From Kordia sp965224175 (lineage in GTDB: Bacteria; Bacteroidota; Bacteroidia; Flavobacteriales; Flavobacteriaceae), in the NCBI RefSeq assembly GCF_965224175.1, contig NZ_OZ245041.1, forward strand, positions 1,364,001-1,428,000: 64,000 nucleotides of DNA, in the 5' to 3' direction. Positions 35,080 to 41,876 of the stretch are shown piece after piece; the stretch's first letter is position 1, and every line of letters starts with the position of its first letter. The translations under genes and the position numbers were made by a program. The notes beneath the pieces were generated by a model that worked only from the letters and a program-made list of their open reading frames with translations, was not told the DNA's origin and searched no databases.

Positions 35080-35499
35080 TTATTTTTCTAAAACAATCGT
35101 CGTCAGTTTACACAAAGAAATCAACTTTCCTTCTTCATCTTCTACTCTAATTTCCCAGAGATGTGTTGTTCTGCCTTTGTGAATTGGTCGTGCTGTCGCA
35201 AAAACTTCTCCTTCGCTTTTACTTTTTAAATGGTTTGCAGAAATTTCCAATCCTTTTACTTTGTATTTTGAAGTATCGATAAATAAATGAGAGGCAGTAC
35301 TTCCTACAGTTTCTGCTAAAGCTACTGTAGCGCCACCATGCAATAAGCCTTGCGGTTGATGCACACTTGGGTTTACAGGCATTTTGGCAATCAAATAGTC
35401 CTCTCCAACATCTGTGTATGAAATTTTTAAGGTTTCTAAAAGTGTATTAGGTACAATAGCGTTGAGTTGTGCTAAAATGGCTTCTTTATTTAAATTCAT
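35080..35499 (-). CDS. Hotdog-fold thioesterase, probable DHNA-CoA thioesterase
   Basis: 139 residues, PaaI/MenI-type hotdog. HQPQGLLHGGATVALAETVGS carries the active-site Glu and LLHGG loop, and the helix-strand order matches YdiI/MenI. It is the first gene of the menF-menD operon, so hydrolysis of DHNA-CoA to DHNA is the likely reaction. I leave the symbol blank because PaaI relatives are hard to separate by sequence. Confidence 0.85.
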   Translation of the reverse strand: MNLNKEAILAQLNAIVPNTLLETLKISYTDVGEDYLIAKMPVNPSVHQPQGLLHGGATVALAETVGSTASHLFIDTSKYKVKGLEISANHLKSKSEGEVFATARPIHKGRTTHLWEIRVEDEEGKLISLCKLTTIVLEK

Positions 35500-35575
35500 T
35501 TGATATATTTATGGAAAATTATCATTGTTCATTTAGAATTACAAAAATACGAAACACGAAGCATAATACTCAAAG

Positions 35576-36220
35576 ATGGAAGAAAAAGAAATCGCTTATC
35601 AAATTACCAACACATATTCTACTATGAATCAATTGACTGAAAAAACCAAGAATGTTTGGTTTGTATGTCATGGAATTGGTTTTTTGAGTCGTTATTTCAT
35701 AAAATATTTTAACGAATTAAACTCGGAAGAAAACTACATCATTGCACCACAAGCTTCTTCAAAATATTATTTAAAGAACGAATATAAACATGTTGGCGCA
35801 AGCTGGCTAACTAAAGAGAATACAGAAGCAGAAATCAAAAATGTGATGGCGAATTTAAACGCGATTTATCACGCTGAAAAAATTCCTGATGATATACAGT
35901 TTTTTGTTTTGGGCTTTTCGCAAGGAGTTTCTGTAGCTTTACGTTGGATTTCTCGTTTTCAAATCTCGTGTGACAAGTTGATTATTTATGCAGGAAGCAT
36001 TCCCAAGGAATTGACAAAAGAAGATTTTACTTTTCTGAATCCGAGTAAAACCAAAGTATTAAATATTGTTGGTTTACAAGACGAATACTTCACAGAAGAA
36101 CGCATGTTACAAGAACATGAAAAAATGCAATTACTATTTGGTAACAACTACATTTTCAAGACGTTTCAAGGAACACACAAAGTTTCAAGAGACGCTTTAA
36201 AAATGTTAACAGAATTATAA
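35576..36220 (+). CDS. Alpha/beta-hydrolase (carboxylesterase-like), possible MenH substitute
   Basis: 214 residues. The nucleophile elbow is GFSQGVSVALRW, with Asp in NIVGLQDEYF and His in FQGTHKVSRDA, giving a complete Ser-Asp-His triad in the phospholipase/carboxylesterase style. The gene is divergent from the menF operon, 76 nt away. The window has no obvious MenH (SHCHC synthase, also an alpha/beta hydrolase), so this protein is a candidate by position only. Confidence 0.82.
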   Translation: MEEKEIAYQITNTYSTMNQLTEKTKNVWFVCHGIGFLSRYFIKYFNELNSEENYIIAPQASSKYYLKNEYKHVGASWLTKENTEAEIKNVMANLNAIYHAEKIPDDIQFFVLGFSQGVSVALRWISRFQISCDKLIIYAGSIPKELTKEDFTFLNPSKTKVLNIVGLQDEYFTEERMLQEHEKMQLLFGNNYIFKTFQGTHKVSRDALKMLTEL

Positions 36221-36560
36221 AATTTAACGATCTTACCTACCTTTAGTAAGGCGATCACGTAATCGTTTATATTTTTTTCTGCTTAATTTTATCAAATCAA
36301 AAGAAATATAATTGAGTTTGTATTTAGTTTTTCCTAAAAAACCTAAACTAACTCATATCATCTATAATAACCAATCAACCAACCGAAAAAAGCACAACTT
36401 TATCTAAGTTGTGCTTTTTTATTCAACTGTTCTTCAAGTTTTTAACCATAAAATTATTCTATAAAAGTCAATATTTTCTTATATCCCATTTTATAAAAAC
36501 CGAGCTACTTATCGAAAAACTATTCACTACTGACATATTTTTTTGTTTTCTTTGTACGGT
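36221..36560. other. Intergenic region with leader-like motif
   Basis: CCTAAAAAACCTAAACTAAC (36333-36352) nearly repeats the motif at 9808. ACCAATCAACCAACC (36370-36384) resembles start-codon leaders elsewhere but leads straight into a terminator. This could be a short (~90-nt) non-coding transcript or the 3' end of the esterase mRNA. No ORF is present. Confidence 0.4.
36386..36420. terminator. Rho-independent terminator
   Basis: AAAAAAGCACAACTT pairs perfectly with AAGTTGTGCTTTTTT (15 bp) around TATCT. It lies downstream of the esterase gene and before recQ. Confidence 0.88.
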
Positions 36561-38663
36561 ATGATAGCTCCAACTACCCTAAAAAAAACCTTAAAAGAAT
36601 ACTTCGGATATGATAAATTCCGGCCATTGCAGGAAGAAATTATTAATTCCATTTTTGAAGGAAACGATAATTTAGTCATTATGCCTACTGGTGGCGGAAA
36701 ATCTATTTGTTATCAATTGCCAGCAATTTTATTAGAAGGACTTACTATTGTAATTTCACCATTAATTGCTTTGATGAAAGATCAAGTAGATGGATTGACG
36801 ACCAATGGAATTGCTGCAGCATATATAAATAGTAGTCAGACCGAAATCGAGCAACAAGAAATTTATACGAAGGTTTCAGCTGGTGAAATTAAATTACTGT
36901 ATACTGCGCCTGAAAGCTTATCGTATTTAGAACATATTTTCAGCAGTCAAACAATTAGTTTGATCGCTATTGATGAAGCACATTGTATTTCGTCTTGGGG
37001 ACACGATTTTCGTCCTGCATATACAAATCTTGGCTATTTAAAAAAGCGTTTTCAAAATATTCCTGTAATTGCTTTAACTGCGACTGCCGATAAAGCTACA
37101 CGTGAAGACATTGCGAATCAATTAAATATTCCGCATGCAACACAGCATATTGCTTCTTTTGATAGAAAAAACCTAAAATTAGAAGTTCGGCCTGCCAATG
37201 ATCGCATCAAACAAATCATCAATTTTATAGACGATCGTCCAAATGAAAGTGGAATTATTTATTGTTTGAGTCGAAAAGCTACCGAAACAGTTGCCGAAAA
37301 GTTACAAAATGCTAACATTAATGCTATTGCCTATCACGCAGGAATTGCACATGAAAAACGTTCTAAAATCCAAGAAGATTTTATCAACGACACTTGTCAA
37401 GTAATTTGTGCTACGATTGCATTTGGTATGGGAATCGATAAATCGAACGTTCGTTGGGTAATTCATTATAATTTGCCTAAAAATATAGAAGGTTATTATC
37501 AAGAAATTGGACGTGCCGGTCGTGATGGCTTGCCTTCCAATACGTTACTTTTTCATAGTTACGGTGATGTCATTCAATTGAAAAAATTTGCGGCAAGTTC
37601 TGGCAATGTAGAAGTACAATTAGCTAAACTCGATCGTATGAAAGAGTATGCAGACGCGTTGAGTTGTCGTAGAAAGATTCTGCTGAATTATTTTGGTGAA
37701 TTGATCAGTGAAGATTGTGGAAATTGTGATGTTTGTCATAATCCACCACAGTTTTTTGACGGAACAGTTATTGCGCAAAAAGCACTATCTGCAGTAGCGA
37801 GATTAAAAGGACAAGAACCTATTGGCACTGTGATTGATGTATTGCGTGGCGCACAGAATAATGTAATTTTAGAGAAAGGCTACCAAGAGTTAAAAACCTA
37901 TGGAATTGCCAAAGATATTGCTTGGCTTGACTGGAAGCAGTATATCACTCAGTTGATCAATTTAGGATACTTAGAAATTGCTTTCCACGAAAATAATAAG
38001 CTAAAATTGACCGAGTTTGCAAAGGATGTATTGTTCAATAGTAAAAAAGTTGATTTAGCAAATTTAGTAGAAGTCGAAAAAATACAAGAGGAACAAAAAG
38101 CAAAAAAACCAAAAGCGAGAAAGAATTCATTGTTTGAACGTTTGCGTCAATTGCGTTTAAAAATTGCTCAAGAAGAAGGCGTTCCTGCATATCAAATCTT
38201 CAACGATGCTACACTTCGTGAAATGGAAGCCGAACGCCCTATGTCTGACGAAGAGTTTATTAGAATTAATGGAGTTGGACGTGTAAAAATGATGAACTAC
38301 GGATATGATTTTATCAAAGAGATCATCGCATTTACAAAAGAGAAAAAGAAAAAACGTAAAGTTGATACGACTCTCAAAACTTACGAATTATATCAACAAG
38401 GCTTATCTATCGAAGAGATTGCGGTAGAACGAAAGCTAGCACAAACTACTATTTTTTCACACATTTCAAAATTGTATGCAGAAGGCAAAGAAATTAACAT
38501 GCATCAATTCATTGACAAACACGATTTAGATAGTATTAGAAAAGCAAAAGAAACACTTGAAAATCCTGATGCTTTAAAACCATATTTTGAACATTTCCAA
38601 GAGGCAATTCCCTACGCAACTATTCGAGTTGGTCTCGCTATTTTAAATAAAGAAGAAGCGTAA
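36561..38663 (+). CDS. recQ: ATP-dependent DNA helicase RecQ
   Basis: 700 residues from the ATG at 36561; a TTG 18 nt upstream is also in frame. Helicase core: FRPLQEEII (motif 0), MPTGGGKSICYQLPA (Walker A), IDEAHCISSWGHDFRPAY (motif II and aromatic loop), and QEIGRAGRDG (motif VI). The RQC zinc site is CRRKILLNYFGE...CGNCDVC, and the HRDC domain is near residues 520-600. A further C-terminal ~100-residue HTH-like region (LSIEEIAVERKLAQTTIFSHI) is typical of the longer Bacteroidota RecQ. Role: unwinding in recombination and repair. Confidence 0.95.
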   Translation: MIAPTTLKKTLKEYFGYDKFRPLQEEIINSIFEGNDNLVIMPTGGGKSICYQLPAILLEGLTIVISPLIALMKDQVDGLTTNGIAAAYINSSQTEIEQQEIYTKVSAGEIKLLYTAPESLSYLEHIFSSQTISLIAIDEAHCISSWGHDFRPAYTNLGYLKKRFQNIPVIALTATADKATREDIANQLNIPHATQHIASFDRKNLKLEVRPANDRIKQIINFIDDRPNESGIIYCLSRKATETVAEKLQNANINAIAYHAGIAHEKRSKIQEDFINDTCQVICATIAFGMGIDKSNVRWVIHYNLPKNIEGYYQEIGRAGRDGLPSNTLLFHSYGDVIQLKKFAASSGNVEVQLAKLDRMKEYADALSCRRKILLNYFGELISEDCGNCDVCHNPPQFFDGTVIAQKALSAVARLKGQEPIGTVIDVLRGAQNNVILEKGYQELKTYGIAKDIAWLDWKQYITQLINLGYLEIAFHENNKLKLTEFAKDVLFNSKKVDLANLVEVEKIQEEQKAKKPKARKNSLFERLRQLRLKIAQEEGVPAYQIFNDATLREMEAERPMSDEEFIRINGVGRVKMMNYGYDFIKEIIAFTKEKKKKRKVDTTLKTYELYQQGLSIEEIAVERKLAQTTIFSHISKLYAEGKEINMHQFIDKHDLDSIRKAKETLENPDALKPYFEHFQEAIPYATIRVGLAILNKEEA

Positions 38664-38692
38664 CATTTTGTATTATTTCTAGATATTTTCTA

Positions 38693-38785
38693 TTTACCCA
38701 ATAGAGATAAGGTACTATTTTAATCGCATATAAAATGTATCCAAAAGCCTTGCAATTAGTGACGTTTCAAGAACGTTTGGGTAAT
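38693..38785. repeat. Possible divergent MITE-like copy D
   Basis: TTACCCAA (38694-38701) pairs with TTGGGTAA (38777-38784). TGACGTTTCAAGAACG next to the right arm resembles the TGACGTTTCAAAACC of copy B. Most of the interior does not align, so membership is tentative. Confidence 0.3.
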
Positions 38786-38806
38786 TTATTTTAAAGAATA
38801 AAAAAT

Positions 38807-38871
38807 TTGATAGTTTAGTAAAATTCTGCTAACTTCCTGACATTATTCAATTTAAAATTAAACAACCAACC
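38807..38871 (+). promoter_or_regulatory. Promoter and CAACCAACC leader of the HYR/lectin gene
   Basis: TTG (38807-38809) is followed after 20 nt by TAACTTCC (38830-38837), a weak -7 box with ideal spacing. AACAACCAACC (38861-38871) lies directly before the start codon, as in the symporter gene at 49444. Confidence 0.4.
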
Positions 38872-38875
38872 AATT

Positions 38876-40528
38876 ATGAAACAAAAATTACTCATTCTAT
38901 TATTATTTCTAACTAGTGTAACTACCATATACGCACAAGGAATTTTTGACGATTCCATTCATACAGCAACAACTTTTGGTAGTGTAAATTCTCCAGGTGG
39001 TGAAGGTGTTCAAAATGTTATCGATCAAAATTCAAATACAAAGTTTTTAGACTTTAATGCTTTCGACGGAATTGGTTTTGAAGTAGATTTATTAGGCGTT
39101 TCTGCAACTGCTATTGCTATGGAAATTGTAACCGCAAACGATGCTCCAGAAAGAGATCCTACAGATTATGAAATTTCAGGTTCTAATGATGGAACAAATT
39201 TTACAAGCATAGCTACAGGAAGTATTCCATGTGTTTCTACACGTTTTTTTTCTAGAACATTCTCCTTTGCAAACACAAATTCATATACGTATTACAGAGT
39301 TAATTTTACAAATACTTGCGGATCATCAAGCATCAATCAAATTGCAGATGTACAATTGTATGAATCTATCGGAGATTCGCCAGTGATTACTTGTCCTGCC
39401 AATATTACAGTAAATAATACAACTGGACAATGTGATGCTGTAGTTAATTATAATGTAACTGCGAATGATACTGAAGATGGAATGCTGACTGCAACTGTTA
39501 CATCTGGTTTACCTTCTGGCTCATCTTTTCCTGTAGGAGTTACAGAGGTTTTTATGAGTGTAACTGATTCTGATAATAATACATCTAGTTGTAGTTTTAC
39601 TGTCACAGTTGTTGATAATGAAGATCCTGTAGCAGGTTGTCCTGCAAATATTATGCAAACAGCTACTAATTTTGGAGATACTACAGCTGTTGTTAATTAT
39701 TCATTGACGCCAACTGACAATTGCGTACTGATAAACCCATTAACAGATTTTACACCTTTGACAAATATTAATGGAAAAGCCTATTATTTATCAGATAATA
39801 CCTTTACGCCTGCAGACGCCTTTAATGATGCCATCGTTCAAGGCGGATTTGTAGGAACAATAAGAAATGTAAGCGATAATACAACTATTACGGAAGCTAT
39901 TAATACTTTAGGCGCTGCTGCAGATATACTAATTGGTTATAACGATACTGCTACCGAAGGAAGTTTTGTTTGGCAAAGCGGAGATGCTGCAACTTATGAC
40001 AACTGGAATCCTGGTGAACCAAATAACGCTGGAAACGAAGATTATACGGTAATTCAGTCTAGTGGCGGTTGGAATGATATTACCAACGGAAGTACTTACA
40101 GGTATCTTTTAGAAATAGATTACGCACCAATACAAACAGCTGGATTGCCTAGTGGAGCAGATTTCCCAGTAGGAACAACTACAAATACTTTTACAATTAC
40201 AGATTTAGCAGGTAATTCCGTAATGTGTTCTTTTGATGTAACTATCGATGAAAACTTAAGTGTCGCAGAAAATACATTTTCAAACAGTATAAAATTATCT
40301 CCAAATCCAACAAAAGGACTAATTACGATTAATAGTGTTACTAATATTTCTTTGGAAAGTGTTTCTATTCTCGATTTAAATGGACGCACATTACAAACCA
40401 CTTTAAATGTTGGACAACTTTCTGATGGACAAACTGTAGATGTTTCAAATTTGGCTGCTGGAATGTATTTTATGAAACTTAGAGATACAGAGAATAATGT
40501 TGCCGTAAAGCGAATTGTAAAAAATTAA
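38876..40528 (+). CDS. Secreted HYR / C-type-lectin-like protein with T9SS sorting domain
   Basis: 550 residues. Signal peptide (to YAQG), then a discoidin-like beta domain (~22-165). A complete HYR repeat follows (VITCPANITVNN...SCSFTVTVVDNEDP). A second HYR repeat is split: its first half (GCPANIMQTATNFGDTTAVV) and second half (LPSGADFPVGTTTNTFT) flank a C-type-lectin-like domain with YDNWNPGEPNNAGNEDY and GGWNDI. The C-terminal ~80 residues (LSPNPTKGLITI...GMYFMKL...KRIVKN) are a type A T9SS sorting domain. Likely exported to the surface for adhesion or glycan binding. Confidence 0.9.
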   Translation: MKQKLLILLLFLTSVTTIYAQGIFDDSIHTATTFGSVNSPGGEGVQNVIDQNSNTKFLDFNAFDGIGFEVDLLGVSATAIAMEIVTANDAPERDPTDYEISGSNDGTNFTSIATGSIPCVSTRFFSRTFSFANTNSYTYYRVNFTNTCGSSSINQIADVQLYESIGDSPVITCPANITVNNTTGQCDAVVNYNVTANDTEDGMLTATVTSGLPSGSSFPVGVTEVFMSVTDSDNNTSSCSFTVTVVDNEDPVAGCPANIMQTATNFGDTTAVVNYSLTPTDNCVLINPLTDFTPLTNINGKAYYLSDNTFTPADAFNDAIVQGGFVGTIRNVSDNTTITEAINTLGAAADILIGYNDTATEGSFVWQSGDAATYDNWNPGEPNNAGNEDYTVIQSSGGWNDITNGSTYRYLLEIDYAPIQTAGLPSGADFPVGTTTNTFTITDLAGNSVMCSFDVTIDENLSVAENTFSNSIKLSPNPTKGLITINSVTNISLESVSILDLNGRTLQTTLNVGQLSDGQTVDVSNLAAGMYFMKLRDTENNVAVKRIVKN

Positions 40529-40539
40529 GCATATTTATT

Positions 40540-40678
40540 AAAAAAGAGACTATCTAAATGTTTTTAGAAACGTCATTATGAACTTGATTCAGAATCTTAT
40601 CTAACTAGATCATTTCTAATGAGATACTTAATCAAGTTCGATTTGACGAAAATTTAGCTTTTAGACTAGTCTCTTTTT
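40540..40678. repeat. MITE-like imperfect inverted repeat, copy C
   Basis: AAAAAAGAGACTA at the left end pairs with TAGTCTCTTTTT at the right, and imperfect pairing continues inward. GAACTTGATTCAGAATCT (about 40580) is nearly the exact inverse of the core of copy B. It lies just after the HYR/lectin stop and could double as its terminator. Confidence 0.65.
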
Positions 40679-40704
40679 CAATTACATTAACTCTTTTCTA
40701 AATG

Positions 40705-40796
40705 ATACGTAATGTTTACGTATTAAAAACAATAGTTCCCTAATTCCATATTTTTTTAGTTTTAGAATGAAGTTACTTTAGGTATTCATTCTAAAA
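40705..40796. promoter_or_regulatory. Two palindromes upstream of the ARPP-1-like gene
   Basis: ATACGTAA-TGT-TTACGTAT (40705-40723) is a perfect 8-bp inverted repeat. TTTTAGAATGAA (40760-40771) and TTCATTCTAAAA (40785-40796) form a perfect 12-bp inverted repeat enclosing TACTTTAG, a possible -7 box. The second palindrome ends 10 nt before the start codon. These are likely operators or a 5' UTR hairpin. Confidence 0.5.
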
Positions 40797-40806
40797 TTAA
40801 TACGTC

Positions 40807-41733
40807 ATGTCATATATTAAGTACACATTAATAATCTTCTTCTGTTTATCTTTCATTACTGTTTCGGCTCAAATGAACAGCGATAATTTAAAAGTTGTAA
40901 CTAAAAAACAAAACAGCTTTAAGAACTTACAACTCATTCCTATCAAAGCAAATAATACTTACAAAAAGGCATATCAAAATATTGGGAAGTATGATAATTT
41001 AAAGAAAGCTATTGAATCGGGAAAAATAGAAATCAGTGATTCCGGGAATGTAAATACACTCATTGCAACTAATAACTCTAATGTGAACATTTACATCATT
41101 GCAGGAGAAGTTGTTAAAGGCGGAAAACAAGATCGTTTGGTTGCTGAAGATGTGATTATTGCTCCAGGCGAAAAAAAGAACATTCCTGCTTTCTGTGTTG
41201 AACAAAACAGATGGCATCAAAAAGAATCTGGAAATGCATTTAAAGGATATTACAATGTAAGTAGCAAGAAAGTTAGGCAAGCGGCTTTGGTAGATAAAGA
41301 TCAAAGTAAAGTTTGGGCAAATGTGGCAGAAACTACGCAAAAAAATTCAGCTTCGTCAAGTACAGGTACGTATGCTGAATTAGAAAAATCGAAAACCTAT
41401 ACAAAAGACTTAAGCTCTTACTTAAATTTCTTTAAAAATAAATTTGTGAATGATACTTCTATTGTTGGTGTGATTGCTATTTCGGGCGATAAAATTATTG
41501 GATGTGACATTTTTGCAACACATAATTTATTCAAAAACTCGTACCAAGGTTTGTTACATTCATATATCACAGAAGCTATTACAAATGGTAGTAAACCAAC
41601 TCTTTCAAATGCGGAAGTATCTAAATACTATCAAAATTTCATGAAAATAGAAGCTGAACAGGAGAAAAAATTGCAAGGAAAAGGAAATGTGTTTAGACAC
41701 AAGAATAAAAAGCTACACTTAACTTCTTTTTAA
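40807..41733 (+). CDS. ARPP-1/DUF6569-like secreted protein
   Basis: 308 residues with a signal peptide (to VSAQ, residue 22). The core NLQLIPIKANN...YDNLKKAIESGKIEI, YIIAGEVVKGGKQDRLVAEDVIIAPGE and FCVEQNRWHQK matches the ARPP-1 (DUF6569) domain, whose biochemical role is unknown. The C-terminus is lysine-rich. Single gene with a dense upstream regulatory region and a terminator shared with dnaK. Confidence 0.78.
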   Translation: MSYIKYTLIIFFCLSFITVSAQMNSDNLKVVTKKQNSFKNLQLIPIKANNTYKKAYQNIGKYDNLKKAIESGKIEISDSGNVNTLIATNNSNVNIYIIAGEVVKGGKQDRLVAEDVIIAPGEKKNIPAFCVEQNRWHQKESGNAFKGYYNVSSKKVRQAALVDKDQSKVWANVAETTQKNSASSSTGTYAELEKSKTYTKDLSSYLNFFKNKFVNDTSIVGVIAISGDKIIGCDIFATHNLFKNSYQGLLHSYITEAITNGSKPTLSNAEVSKYYQNFMKIEAEQEKKLQGKGNVFRHKNKKLHLTSF

Positions 41734-41755
41734 AAGTTAGTTTAGTGTAAACAAA

Positions 41756-41781
41756 AAAAGCAGCTCAGTTGAGCTGCTTTT
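41756..41781. terminator. Bidirectional terminator between the ARPP-1 gene and dnaK
   Basis: AAAAGCAGCTC pairs perfectly with GAGCTGCTTTT around a 4-nt loop; A and T tracts serve both strands. It lies between the convergent genes. Confidence 0.9.
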
Positions 41782-41804
41782 CTTATATATATATGTTGTA
41801 AAGA

Positions 41805-41876
41805 TTACTTCACTTCTTCGAAGTCTACCATTTAGACTTCGCTCAAGACAGGCTACTTGACTTCTTCGAAGTCTAC
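41805..41876 (-). repeat. In-frame duplication of the dnaK 3' end around a repeat unit
   Basis: The 24-nt dnaK tail (GTA GAC TTC GAA GAA GTC AAG TAG, 41876-41853) is repeated 48 nt downstream at 41828-41805 with two differences, ending AAG TAA. Between them lies CCTGTCTTGAGCGAAGTC, which resembles TTGAGCGCAGTCGAAAT (complement of the 12256 unit). The distal copy looks like the ancestral gene end, displaced by insertion of a dispersed repeat. Confidence 0.7.
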
